DNA of 64,000 nucleotides from Rhizobium sp. Root483D2 (lineage in GTDB: Bacteria; Pseudomonadota; Alphaproteobacteria; Rhizobiales; Rhizobiaceae): assembly GCF_001426685.1 (NCBI RefSeq), contig NZ_LMFB01000016.1, forward strand, positions 133,898 through 197,897. The letters are read 5' to 3'. Shown here in pieces: positions 9,001 to 17,729 of this stretch. The position numbers were made by a program, and so were the translations under genes. Each line of letters begins with the position of its first letter. Position 1 is the first letter of the stretch. The notes under the pieces were generated by a model. The model was not told the DNA's origin, did not search any database, and saw only the letters and a list, made by a program, of their open reading frames with translations.

Positions 9001-9019
9001 ATGTCACAGTGTTGTCACA
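9001..9019 (+). promoter_or_regulatory. PHO-box-like direct repeat upstream of ugpB
   Basis: TGTCACA (9002-9008) is repeated exactly at 9013-9019 with a 4-bp spacer. This is the 7-4-7 layout of PhoB boxes, and each half matches the CTGTCAY consensus except its first base. PhoB control of ugp operons is well established in other proteobacteria. Caveat: the repeat points along the plus strand, opposite to ugpB transcription, and no plus-strand gene follows it. Confidence 0.5.
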
Positions 9020-9097
9020 TAGACATAGAAGGCGGAAGCGGTTTGTCCACCCAAAGATGACAGCTTTGCTCCGGCGCAACCGTCTGGTTAGTATTGC

Positions 9098-10747
9098 TTA
9101 ATTAGCATTTCTGATTTGGCTCAACGTTCGCATTGGCGTAATCGCCTCCGGATCGAGCCTGATCTCGATGATCGACGGCTTGCCGCTTTGCCGGGCGCGC
9201 TCGAAGGCTGCGGCAAAATCCTCGGTCTTTTCGACGCATTCGCCATGGCCGCCATAGGCACGGGCAAAGGCTGCAAAATCCGGATTGGTCAGGTCCGTGC
9301 CGCTGACCCGGCCGGGATATTCCCGCTCCTGGTGCATGCGGATCGTCCCGTAGATACCGTTGTTGATCACCAGCGTGATGATCGGCAGATCATAGCGGAC
9401 GGCGGTGGCAAATTCCTGGCCGTGCATCATGAAGCAGCCATCGCCGGCAAAGCAGATCACTTCGCGGTCGGGATGAAGATGTTTGGCCGCAACGGCAGCC
9501 GGCAGGCCATAGCCCATGGAGCCGGATGTCGGCGCTGCCTGCGTGTTGAAGCGCTGGAACCGGTGAAAGCGATGCAGCCAGGTGGCATAGTTGCCGGCGC
9601 CATTGGTGAAAATGGTATCGGGCGCCGTATTGGCTTCGATATGGCGCATGACCGGCCCCATCTGCACATCGCCCGGCCCGGTTTCGGGGGGCGTCGACCA
9701 GGTGAGATAGGCCTCATGCATGCGTGCCGTCCGCCCGGACCGATGGCGCGGTTGGGCTGGCTTCAGCTCTGCCAGGGCATTGGCAAAATCGGCAGGCGAG
9801 GCGGCGATGGCAAGATCCGGGCGGTAGACGCGGCCGAGTTCGCCGGGATCGGGATAGACATGCACCAGCGTCTGCTGCGGGTAGGGCACGTTCAGCAGGG
9901 TATAGCCCGAGGACGGCATTTCGGAGAAGCGGCCGCCGATCAACAGCACCAGGTCTGCCTCGCGGATCTCCCTGGCAAGCGCCGGGTTGATGCCGATGCC
10001 GACATCACCGGCATAATTGGGATGAAGATGGTCAAACAGCATCTGGCGGCGGAAGGAGCAGCCGGTGGGCAGGTCGAAGCGTTCGGCGAAAGCCTGGAAC
10101 TGCGCGACGGCCTCTTGGCTCCAGCGTGTGCCGCCGAGAATGGCGATCGGCCGCTCCGCCTTGGCAAGCAGGGCTTCCAGCTGTTTCAACTGACCGGGAC
10201 CCGGATGGCTTTCCACCGGCTGATAGGGTCTTGCCGGAACCGCCTCTGTCTTTTGCGTCAGCATGTCTTCCGGCAGGGTTAGAACCACCGGGCCGGGGCG
10301 GCCCGATGTCGCGACCGCAAAGGCGCGGGTGACGAATTCCGGGATGCGGGCGGGATCGTCGATCTCGCCCACCCATTTGGCAATCTCGGTGAAGGCGCGG
10401 CGATATTCAATTTCCTGGAAGGCTTCGCGCTCACGCGCATCGCGCTGCACCTGGCCGATGAACAGGATCATCGGGATCGAATCCTGGCGGGCGATATGCA
10501 GGCCGGCGGATGCGTTCATCGCGCCCGGACCGCGCGTCACCATGCAGATGCCGGGTTCGCCGGTGAGCCGGCCCCAGGCATCGGCCATCATCGCGGCGCC
10601 GCCTTCCTGGCGGCAGACCACGACATCGATATCGGTATCGTAGAGCGCGTCGAGCACGGCGAGATAGCTTTCTCCCGGCACGCAGGACACCCGCCTGACG
10701 CCGTTTGCCTTCAGCGCCTCAACGATCAATTCTCCGCCTGTTTTCAT
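9098..10747 (-). CDS. thiamine-diphosphate-dependent enzyme, acetolactate-synthase large-subunit-like
   Basis: A 549-residue protein with the three domains of the ALS/POX family. The N-terminal Pyr domain has the catalytic glutamate in CRQEGG (Glu48), followed by the central FAD/nucleotide-type domain. The C-terminal PP domain has the ThDP/Mg motif starting GDGCFMMHG and ending INNG. The family decarboxylates 2-oxo acids. No small regulatory ilvH-like subunit is nearby, so biosynthetic acetolactate synthase is unlikely and the substrate is unknown. The start is ATG at 10747 with GGGAGGAG; an upstream in-frame TTG would place that site inside the gene. It is the third gene after a hydrolase and an EamA transporter. 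Confidence 0.82.
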   Translation of the reverse strand: MKTGGELIVEALKANGVRRVSCVPGESYLAVLDALYDTDIDVVVCRQEGGAAMMADAWGRLTGEPGICMVTRGPGAMNASAGLHIARQDSIPMILFIGQVQRDAREREAFQEIEYRRAFTEIAKWVGEIDDPARIPEFVTRAFAVATSGRPGPVVLTLPEDMLTQKTEAVPARPYQPVESHPGPGQLKQLEALLAKAERPIAILGGTRWSQEAVAQFQAFAERFDLPTGCSFRRQMLFDHLHPNYAGDVGIGINPALAREIREADLVLLIGGRFSEMPSSGYTLLNVPYPQQTLVHVYPDPGELGRVYRPDLAIAASPADFANALAELKPAQPRHRSGRTARMHEAYLTWSTPPETGPGDVQMGPVMRHIEANTAPDTIFTNGAGNYATWLHRFHRFQRFNTQAAPTSGSMGYGLPAAVAAKHLHPDREVICFAGDGCFMMHGQEFATAVRYDLPIITLVINNGIYGTIRMHQEREYPGRVSGTDLTNPDFAAFARAYGGHGECVEKTEDFAAAFERARQSGKPSIIEIRLDPEAITPMRTLSQIRNAN

Positions 10748-10782
10748 GTCTGCTCCTCCCAAAGCACGTCACTTAAAGCTTA

Positions 10783-11733
10783 TCAGATGGCCGGCGATAC
10801 CGGCGCGATACTGGCTGTCTTGTTCACCCGGCGCTCGCGCCAGATGATGTAGAGGCCCGAGCTGATGATGATGGCGATGCCAAGCCATTTCAGCGCATCC
10901 GGCAGATGGCCGAACACCAGCCAGCCAAAGATCGTCGCCGAAACGATTTCCAGATATTGGAGCGGCGCCAGCACCGAGGCGGGTGCCGCACGATAGGCAT
11001 AGACGCCAAGCACGCCGGAAATCGTGGCGGTGACGCCGACGCCGATGAGATAAAGACCAGCGGCCATATCCGGCACGACCGGATCGAAAATCTCCGACCC
11101 CGTGCCATTGCCGAAATACAGCAGGATACCGCAGAACAGCGCGCCCCAGACGCCCGCATGAAACTGCATCGACCAGGGATCCTCGTTCTGCGCGACCAAA
11201 CGCGTCACCAGAAGGAAGACTGCAAGGCCGAAGGCGGAGACCACAGGCAAAAGCGCGATCCAGCCGACTTCCTGCATGCTTGGCTGGATGACCAGCAGCG
11301 CGCCTGAAAAGCCGACTGCGCAGGCCGTATAGCGCCGCCAGCCGATGGTTTCCTTGAGGAAAATGCTGCCGAGAATGGTGAGGATGATCGGCTCGACGAA
11401 GAAGATTGCGATGGCATCGGCCACTTCCATCGCCTTCAGCGTGGTGATGAAGGACAGCATGGTGACGACGAGCAGGCCGCCGCGCAGCATATGCAGCCCG
11501 GTCTTTTTCCAGGTCAGATCAAACAGCGTGCCACGGACGAGGACGACCGGCAGGATGAAGATCATCTGCAGCACGAAACGCATCGCGGTGATTTCAGCCG
11601 ATGGAATGGTGGTGATGGCCAGTTTTGCAAAAATATCGATCAGCGGCGAGATCAGCACCGCAATCACCATCAGGCCGAGGCCGAAGGAAATGTCGTTGCT
11701 GCGGATTGCCGGTTTTATGGACATTTCAGTCAT
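10783..11733 (-). CDS. EamA/DMT-family transporter
   Basis: A 316-residue membrane protein with about ten predicted helices in two EamA repeats, typical of drug/metabolite exporters. The ATG at 11733 gives an N-terminus MTEMSIKP; a second ATG lies three codons later. It begins 13 bases after the stop of the alpha/beta hydrolase and ends 35 bases before the ThDP enzyme start, so the three genes are probably one transcript. The exported compound is unknown. A second, unrelated EamA gene lies at 18062-18997. Confidence 0.85.
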   Translation of the reverse strand: MTEMSIKPAIRSNDISFGLGLMVIAVLISPLIDIFAKLAITTIPSAEITAMRFVLQMIFILPVVLVRGTLFDLTWKKTGLHMLRGGLLVVTMLSFITTLKAMEVADAIAIFFVEPIILTILGSIFLKETIGWRRYTACAVGFSGALLVIQPSMQEVGWIALLPVVSAFGLAVFLLVTRLVAQNEDPWSMQFHAGVWGALFCGILLYFGNGTGSEIFDPVVPDMAAGLYLIGVGVTATISGVLGVYAYRAAPASVLAPLQYLEIVSATIFGWLVFGHLPDALKWLGIAIIISSGLYIIWRERRVNKTASIAPVSPAI

Positions 11734-11746
11734 GCCAGGTCTTTGC

Positions 11747-12682
11747 TCACGTCCGCTGCGGGACTGCGGCACGGCACCACGCGGCAAAATCCTGCATGGC
11801 GCGGTCGCGCTCGATTTCGTTCAGGGTTTCGTGGCGCATGCTGGGATGGATCACCGCCGTCACCTGCTTCAGCCCGGCTTTTTGCATCTGCTGCGCCAAC
11901 CACGAGATTTCGCGGCCGCCATTGGTGGCCGGGTCCTGCCCGCCGCCGGTGAGGTGGATCGGCAGGTTTTTAGGCAGATGGCTGAGGCGCTCCGGCCTGG
12001 CACCATCGAAGGTCAGCCGGAACAGGTCGATCCAGAGCGAAACGCTGGCATCAAAACCGCAAAGCGGGTCGTCGATATATTTTGCAACCTCCACCGGGTC
12101 ATGCGACAGCCAGTCATAGTCCGTCTTGTGGTTGGGGATCGACTTCGCCCAAGCGCCGAAGGTGAGTTGCGACAGCAGTCCGCTCGGCACGTCGGAGCCT
12201 TTCAGTGCTTTCTCGATGGAAAGCACGATTTGTGCGGCACGCCCGGCCAGGCCCGGATTGAAATTCGAGTTCCAGACGGCCAGTACATCGTAAAGGCCGG
12301 GATCGGTTTCTGCCGCGTTGAGCGCGATCAGGCCGCCCATGGAATGGCCGAACAGGATGACGGGAAGGCCGGCATGGCGGCTGGCCGCCATGTCCCGCAT
12401 CGCCCTGACGTCGGCAATGACCTTGGCTGCCCCTTGCGACTGGGCATACCGGCCAAGGGGGGCGTCGGCGGCTTTGGTGAGGCCGTGGCCGCGATGATCG
12501 TGCGCGTAAACGTTGAAGCCGTTATTGGCCATGACTTCGGCGAAGCGGGCGTAACGGGCGGAATGTTCGGCCAGTCCGTGGCAGATGATCAGCACACCCA
12601 CGGGCTCTCCACCCGCTGGCCAATGGCGCCAGGCGAGGGCAGCTCCGCTTGGGGTTTGCAACGTTTCGACCTTGGCGAACAC
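11747..12682 (-). CDS. alpha/beta hydrolase, monoacylglycerol lipase / lysophospholipase type
   Basis: A 311-residue alpha/beta hydrolase (Hydrolase_4 / PldB-like). An oxyanion-loop segment CHGLAEHSARY lies near residue 34. The nucleophile elbow GHSMGG is near residue 115, and the conserved tail has the acid in TGGGQDPATNGG and a histidine in MRHETLNE. It probably cleaves a lipid ester, in the cytoplasm since no signal peptide is seen. The start is GTG at 12682 with GGGAGG nine bases upstream. First gene of a three-gene unit with a transporter and a ThDP enzyme, divergent from the RNase T2 gene. Confidence 0.82.
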   Translation of the reverse strand: MFAKVETLQTPSGAALAWRHWPAGGEPVGVLIICHGLAEHSARYARFAEVMANNGFNVYAHDHRGHGLTKAADAPLGRYAQSQGAAKVIADVRAMRDMAASRHAGLPVILFGHSMGGLIALNAAETDPGLYDVLAVWNSNFNPGLAGRAAQIVLSIEKALKGSDVPSGLLSQLTFGAWAKSIPNHKTDYDWLSHDPVEVAKYIDDPLCGFDASVSLWIDLFRLTFDGARPERLSHLPKNLPIHLTGGGQDPATNGGREISWLAQQMQKAGLKQVTAVIHPSMRHETLNEIERDRAMQDFAAWCRAAVPQRT

Positions 12683-12876
12683 CCCTTAGATCCTCCCAGG
12701 CGCAGTTCCGGCACTCACCGCTATCAACTTGATTTAACAGCCAAAGGCAACCGGCGCTTGGTGCTTGTTTGGTATCAGGTCAGAAAAGATTCGCGTGTAT
12801 GTCGATTCCAGGTTGCAATTTTCCCGTTTTAATCGCTAAATGATCTTGTTTTGTTCCTTTTTTGATGGAGATGGGC

Positions 12877-13644
12877 ATGCAAGGGAATGTGAGGGCTATT
12901 GTTGTATTGCTAGTGTTTTGCCTGCACGTGTTTGCGCTGATCGTGATCTCTGCCTCAGGGGCGCTCGCGCAGGAGATGGACGTGCGGGAAACGGGCAGGA
13001 CGGAGTATATTCTGGCCATAAGCTGGCAGCCGGGATTTTGCGAGACGCGGCCGGACCGCAAGGAATGTGCCGGGCAAGACGCCGGGCGGTATGACGCGAC
13101 GAATTTCTCCCTGCATGGCCTCTGGCCGGTGAAGAAGAGCTATTGCGGCGTCGCTGACGATATCAAGGCGCGCGACCGGACCGGCAATTGGCTGGACCTG
13201 CCGCAGCTGGCAATCGTGCAGGAGACGGCAGCCAAGCTGATGGTGGCGATGCCTGGAACGCAATCGGGGCTTGAGCGGCACCAATGGCTGCGCAGCGGCA
13301 CGTGCCATGGCGGCACGGCACAGGATTATTTTGCCACGCAGCTTCGTTTTCTTGATGAAATCAATGGCTCGGCGGTGCGGACCCTGTTTGCGGGGCGCAT
13401 CGGGCAGGATGTCACCGAAGGCGAGGTCAAGCAGGCCTTTGCCGCCAGTTTCGGCAAGGGTGCCGGCGACCGCGTCCGGATGCGGTGCGAACAGGTACGT
13501 GCACGGAGTGTCGTCACGGGGCTGACGATCGGTCTGTCGGGCGATGTTTCCGCCAATGCCGGGCTTTCGGATCTGATCCTTGCGGCCGGCAGTACCGATT
13601 TCAAATGCGCGAAAGGGGCGGTCGATCCGGCCGGCATTCAGTGA
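12877..13644 (+). CDS. exported ribonuclease T2 family protein with altered CAS-II motif
   Basis: A 255-residue protein with a hydrophobic signal at about 5-31 (ending GALA), so it is periplasmic. The first active-site motif is intact: FSLHGLWP with His80. The second reads H135-Q-W-L-R139-S140-GTC, where the family has Glu, Lys and the second catalytic His (E. coli RNase I keeps E-Y-A-K-H-G). So the general-acid/base partner residues are Q and S here. Cysteines for the fold remain. It may be a weak enzyme or a non-catalytic RNA binder. ATG 12877 is chosen for GGAG six bases upstream; ATG 12865 is possible. Confidence 0.82.
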   Translation: MQGNVRAIVVLLVFCLHVFALIVISASGALAQEMDVRETGRTEYILAISWQPGFCETRPDRKECAGQDAGRYDATNFSLHGLWPVKKSYCGVADDIKARDRTGNWLDLPQLAIVQETAAKLMVAMPGTQSGLERHQWLRSGTCHGGTAQDYFATQLRFLDEINGSAVRTLFAGRIGQDVTEGEVKQAFAASFGKGAGDRVRMRCEQVRARSVVTGLTIGLSGDVSANAGLSDLILAAGSTDFKCAKGAVDPAGIQ

Positions 13645-13737
13645 ATGAAGCGCTCTAAAACCGGTTTCTTCATTGCTCCGCCGGGATAATTCGCCTACAT
13701 AGCGGGCAAAATCCCATTCCGTCGGAGCAGTTTCTCT

Positions 13738-15387
13738 ATGGCACGTCAATTCATTTATCATATGTCCGGACTGAACAAGTCCTACGGCACCAAGAAGGTG
13801 CTGGAGAATGTCAATCTGTCGTTCTATCCGGACGCCAAGATCGGTATCCTCGGCCCGAACGGTGCGGGTAAATCGACCGTGCTGCGCATCATGGCCGGCC
13901 TCGACAAGGAATATACCGGCGAAGCCTGGGTCGCTCAGGGTGCGACCGTCGGCTATCTCGCGCAGGAACCACAGCTCGATCCGACCAAGACGGCGATGGA
14001 AAACGTCATGGAGGGCGTGGCCGACAAGACGGCGATCCTCGAGCGCTACAACGAACTGATGATGAACTATTCCGATGAGACGGCGGAAGAGGGCTCTAAG
14101 CTTCAGGACATTATCGACGGCCAGAACCTGTGGGATCTCGAAAGCCAGGTCGAAATGGCCATGGAGGCGCTGCGCTGCCCGCCCGGCGATGCGGATGTGA
14201 CCAGCCTGTCGGGTGGTGAACGCCGCCGTCTGGCTTTGTGCAAGCTTTTGCTCTCCAAGCCCGACCTGCTGCTCCTCGACGAACCGACCAACCATCTCGA
14301 TGCCGAAACCATCGGCTGGCTGGAAAACCATCTGCGCCAATATCCCGGCGCCGTGATGATGATCACCCACGATCGCTACTTCCTCGACAATGTCACCGGC
14401 TGGATCCTCGAACTCGACCGTGGCCGCAGCATTCCCTATGAGGGCAACTATTCGGCTTACCTGCTCGCCAAGGCCAAGCGCATGCAGCAGGAAAACCGCG
14501 AGGACGCGTCCCGCCAGAAGGCGATCAGCCGCGAACAGGAATGGATCGCCTCCAGCCCGAAGGCCCGCCAGTCGAAGTCGAAAGCCCGTATCAAGGCCTA
14601 TGACGAACTGGTGGAAGCAGCCGACAAGATGCGTCTGGGCGATGCGCAGATCATCATTCCGATCGGCGAGCGTCTCGGCCAGGTTGTTATCGAAGCCGAG
14701 AACATCACCAAGGGTTACGGCGACCGCGTGCTGATCGAAGACCTGTCGATCAAGCTGCCGCCGGGCGGCATCGTCGGTGTCATCGGCCCGAACGGCGCCG
14801 GCAAGACCACGCTGTTTCGCATGATCACCGGCCAGGAAAAGCCCGATAGCGGCACGTTCCGCGTCGGCGATTCCGTCAAGCTCGGTTATGTCGACCAGAG
14901 CCGCGATGCGCTCGATGGTAACAAGACCGTCTGGGAAGAGATTTCCGGCGGTGCCGAAGTCATCAAGCTCGGCAAGCTGGAGATGAACTCGCGTGCCTAT
15001 TGCGGCGCCTTCAACTTCAAGGGCACCGACCAGCAGCAGAAGGTCGGCAATCTCTCCGGCGGTCAGCGCAACCGCGTTCACTTGGCCAAGATGCTGAAGG
15101 CCGGCGGCAACGTGCTGCTGCTCGACGAACCGACCAACGACCTCGATACGGAAACGCTGGCGGCGCTGGAAATCGCGCTTGAAAACTTCGCCGGCTGCGC
15201 TGTCATCATCAGCCATGATCGCATGTTCCTCGACCGGTTGGCGACGCATATCCTCGCCTTCGAAGGCGATAGCCATGTGGAGTGGTTCGAAGGCAACTTC
15301 GAGGACTACGAGAAGGACAAGATCCGCCGCCTTGGCCCGGAATCGGTCAACCCAAGCCGCGTCAGCTACAAGCGCTTGACGCGCTAA
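13738..15387 (+). CDS. ettA: energy-dependent translational throttle protein EttA (ABC-F)
   Basis: A 549-residue soluble ABC-F ATPase with two nucleotide-binding domains and no membrane segment. Walker [10 protein letters not shown] at 39-47 and again near 350. The signatures are [11 protein letters not shown] and [11 protein letters not shown], and both Walker B regions read [11 protein letters not shown] or [11 protein letters not shown]. The basic linker between domains (about 235-300) is the P-site tRNA interaction motif of ABC-F proteins. EttA binds the ribosomal E site and gates the first elongation step according to ADP/ATP ratio. Monocistronic, with its own terminator. Confidence 0.95.
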   Translation: MARQFIYHMSGLNKSYGTKKVLENVNLSFYPDAKIGILGPNGAGKSTVLRIMAGLDKEYTGEAWVAQGATVGYLAQEPQLDPTKTAMENVMEGVADKTAILERYNELMMNYSDETAEEGSKLQDIIDGQNLWDLESQVEMAMEALRCPPGDADVTSLSGGERRRLALCKLLLSKPDLLLLDEPTNHLDAETIGWLENHLRQYPGAVMMITHDRYFLDNVTGWILELDRGRSIPYEGNYSAYLLAKAKRMQQENREDASRQKAISREQEWIASSPKARQSKSKARIKAYDELVEAADKMRLGDAQIIIPIGERLGQVVIEAENITKGYGDRVLIEDLSIKLPPGGIVGVIGPNGAGKTTLFRMITGQEKPDSGTFRVGDSVKLGYVDQSRDALDGNKTVWEEISGGAEVIKLGKLEMNSRAYCGAFNFKGTDQQQKVGNLSGGQRNRVHLAKMLKAGGNVLLLDEPTNDLDTETLAALEIALENFAGCAVIISHDRMFLDRLATHILAFEGDSHVEWFEGNFEDYEKDKIRRLGPESVNPSRVSYKRLTR

Positions 15388-15457
15388 GCGGCAGCAGGCG
15401 GTCTGCGCCTGCGTCCGTTGCGGTGCATTCGTGTCGCCGTGCCGTGTGAAATTGTCG

Positions 15458-15484
15458 AAGGCGGTCCTTTCGGGCCGCCTTTTG
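15458..15484 (+). terminator. rho-independent terminator after ettA
   Basis: AAGGCGGTCC (15458-15467), loop tttc, GGGCCGCCTT (15472-15481) with one T-G pair, followed by TTTTG. It lies 70 bp after the ettA stop and isolates ettA from the regulator gene. Confidence 0.75.
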
Positions 15485-15540
15485 TCTGTCCGGATGTCCG
15501 TGGTGAAAGCCACATTTCAACTTGCGGAAAACTCGAAAAT

Positions 15541-15562
15541 CACATAAACATATCTTTATGTG
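15541..15562. promoter_or_regulatory. palindromic operator before the ArsR-methyltransferase gene
   Basis: CACATAAA (15541-15548), 6-bp spacer, TTTATGTG (15555-15562): a perfect 8-bp inverted repeat ending 15 bp before the start codon. Position and symmetry fit binding of an ArsR-type dimer, most simply the regulator encoded next. SahR-type ArsR-methyltransferase fusions are known to control methionine-cycle genes in proteobacteria; autoregulation and control of metF are inferred. Confidence 0.65.
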
Positions 15563-15577
15563 TTGATGGGGTTTATG

Positions 15578-16606
15578 ATGGCGCGAGAACACGGGCTGGG
15601 ACTGGACGAACTGGTCGATGTGCTGAAGGCAGCGGGCGAGCCGACGCGCATGCGTCTTCTGGCGCTTCTGGCCGCCGGCGACCTGACCGTGACCGATCTT
15701 ACCGAAATTCTCGGACAATCGCAGCCCCGGATTTCGCGGCATCTGAAGTTGCTCGCCGAAGTCGCCCTGATTGATCGTTATCAGGAGGGCGCCTGGGCCT
15801 ATTTTCGCCTGCGCGGCGAGGGCGCAGGCGTGGCGCTGGTGCGCGACTTGCTCTCGGCCTCCGATAGCGCAGACGCCGTGTTGACCCGCGATGGCGAGCG
15901 CCTAGTGGCGCTGAAACAGGCGCGCTCCGAAAAAGCCCAAGCCTATTTCAGCCGCAATGCGGCCGAATGGGACGAGCTTCGCCGCCTGCATGTCAGCGAA
16001 GCCGATGTCGAGGCGGCCTTGAAAAAGGTGATCGGGACGGATCCGGTCGATGGTCTGCTTGATCTGGGAACCGGAACCGGGCGCATCCTGCAGCTTCTCG
16101 AAGGCCTGTACCGCCGCGGTGTCGGCGTCGATGCCAGCCGCGACATGCTGGCGGTTGCCCGCGCCAATCTCGACCGCGCCGGGATCACCAAGGCTTCGAT
16201 CCGGCACGGCGATATCTTCAACCTGCCGCTCGACGGCCGGCAGTTCGATCTCGTCACCATCCACCAAGTGCTGCACTTCCTGCCGCAGCCGCAGGCGGCG
16301 ATTGCCGAGGCAGCCCGCATGCTGGTGCCCGGAGGCCGGCTGGCAATCATCGATCTGGCGCCGCATACGCTGGAATATCTGCGGGACGAGCATGCACATA
16401 TGCGCCTTGGCTTTTCGCGCCAGACGATGGCCGACTGGCTGGAAAAGGCCGGGCTGAGCGTCGAGGAGACGGTGGATCTCAGCCCCGGCACCGACCGGGA
16501 CCGGCTTCTGACGGTGACCATCTGGCTTGCGCGCGACAAACGGCAGGCCGCGACTATCGATACACCCGAGGGCAAGCGCGCTCTCGCCTATGCCGGGAGG
16601 ACATGA
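15578..16606 (+). CDS. ArsR-family regulator fused to SAM-dependent methyltransferase domain (SahR-like)
   Basis: A 342-residue two-domain protein. Residues 8-80 form an ArsR winged helix with the recognition region GQSQPRISRHLKLL. There are no metal-binding cysteine pairs. From about 150 there is a class I methyltransferase fold with LLDLGTGTGRILQLL near 160-176. This layout matches SahR, which senses S-adenosylhomocysteine/SAM and represses methionine-cycle genes. It is followed by metF after one base and preceded by a perfect palindrome, which supports that role. ATG 15578 is taken because of GGGG upstream; ATG 15575 and upstream GTG/TTG codons are possible. The methyltransferase domain may act only as a ligand sensor. 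Confidence 0.8.
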   Translation: MAREHGLGLDELVDVLKAAGEPTRMRLLALLAAGDLTVTDLTEILGQSQPRISRHLKLLAEVALIDRYQEGAWAYFRLRGEGAGVALVRDLLSASDSADAVLTRDGERLVALKQARSEKAQAYFSRNAAEWDELRRLHVSEADVEAALKKVIGTDPVDGLLDLGTGTGRILQLLEGLYRRGVGVDASRDMLAVARANLDRAGITKASIRHGDIFNLPLDGRQFDLVTIHQVLHFLPQPQAAIAEAARMLVPGGRLAIIDLAPHTLEYLRDEHAHMRLGFSRQTMADWLEKAGLSVEETVDLSPGTDRDRLLTVTIWLARDKRQAATIDTPEGKRALAYAGRT

Positions 16607-16607
16607 C

Positions 16608-17534
16608 ATGCCGATACACACCCTTTACCCGGCCGAACGCGGCAATCTGCGCCTGTCTTTCGAATATTTTCCGCCGAAAAATGACGATATGGAAAGCCAG
16701 CTGTTCCAGACCGCTGGAGACCTGTCGGCGTTCGATCCGGCTTTCGTGACGATGACCTATGGTGCTGGCGGCTCCACCAAGGAGCGCTCGCTCACGGCCG
16801 TGCGGCGGATGATCGATGACGAGGGCTTTGCCAATACGGCAGCGCACCTGACCTGCGTCGGGGCGACGAAGGCGGAGGTCGATGCCGTCGTCGCCGAGTT
16901 CATCGGCAGCGGCGTTCGGCATTTCGTGGTTTTGCGCGGAGATCCGCAAGGGGGCGTCGGCGCGCGCTACGAGCCGTTTGCAGACGGATACGAGAATGCT
17001 GCGGCCCTGGTGGCGGCCATCCGGGCGAAGGGTGATTTCGAGATTTCCGTGTCCGCCTATCCGGAGAAACACCCGGAAAGCCCGGATGTGGCTGCCGATA
17101 TCGACATGCTGAAGCGCAAGGTCGACAATGGCGCAACGCGTGCGCTCACCCAGTTCTTCTTTGATAACAATGATTTCGAGCGGTATCTTGAGCGTGTGCG
17201 GCGCGCCGGCATCCAGATTCCGGTCGTTCCCGGCATCATGCCGATCAATAATCTGGCTGGCATCACCAAATTTGCCGGGCTCTGTGGGGCAAAGGTGCCC
17301 GAGGCGATCGTCACGCGGCTGGTGCATCTGGATGAGAGCCCGGAGGAACGCTTCAAGGAAGCCACCCATATCGCCGCCGAGCAGATCGTCGATCTGGCGC
17401 GGCGCGGTCTTCGCGATTTCCATCTCTATACGATGAACCGTTCGCCGCTGGTGGCGGCCGTCTGCGATCTCGTTGGTTTTGAGCGGGTGCCATCGGCTGT
17501 GGTCCAGCCACGCTCGGCCGGTGCTGCCGCCTGA
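16608..17534 (+). CDS. metF: 5,10-methylenetetrahydrofolate reductase
   Basis: A 308-residue TIM-barrel flavoprotein of normal MetF length. It opens with the family motif LSFEYFPPKND (about 15-25). FVTMTYGAGGSTKERS binds folate/FAD and HFVVLRGDPQGG lies in the middle. It reduces methylene-THF to methyl-THF for methionine synthesis. The ATG at 16608 overlaps no upstream codon; GGGAGG sits eight bases before it, inside the end of the regulator gene. The one-base gap to the ArsR-methyltransferase gene indicates a joint transcript, ended by a strong hairpin at 17577-17611. Confidence 0.95.
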   Translation: MPIHTLYPAERGNLRLSFEYFPPKNDDMESQLFQTAGDLSAFDPAFVTMTYGAGGSTKERSLTAVRRMIDDEGFANTAAHLTCVGATKAEVDAVVAEFIGSGVRHFVVLRGDPQGGVGARYEPFADGYENAAALVAAIRAKGDFEISVSAYPEKHPESPDVAADIDMLKRKVDNGATRALTQFFFDNNDFERYLERVRRAGIQIPVVPGIMPINNLAGITKFAGLCGAKVPEAIVTRLVHLDESPEERFKEATHIAAEQIVDLARRGLRDFHLYTMNRSPLVAAVCDLVGFERVPSAVVQPRSAGAAA

Positions 17535-17576
17535 GGACAGGTTGCGACAGCGGCGAAACAGGCAAACCGGACATGG

Positions 17577-17611
17577 AAAAGCCCTTGAGACCGATGGTTT
17601 CAAGGGCTTTT
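17577..17611. terminator. bidirectional terminator after metF
   Basis: AAAAGCCCTTGA (17577-17588) pairs perfectly with TCAAGGGCTTTT (17600-17611), and the stem extends inward with G-T pairs. The A and T runs on both sides let it serve metF on plus and the small gene ending at 17730 on minus. Confidence 0.8.
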
Positions 17612-17729
17612 GAGTGTTTCAGTCTCAGGTCCGGGGTCCTTGTCGGAGCGCGTTACCTGGCTGGATCCTGATGCAATGGATTGCGGTTCTTAAAGTCCTT
17701 GATGATCGACCGGACTATTTGCGGATGCT

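Noticed and set aside
12955-15513. 852-codon antisense frame opposite the RNase T2 gene and ettA
   Set aside because: Same cause; repeated L/A/D/G-rich segments mirror the two ABC domains of ettA and no start signal is seen.
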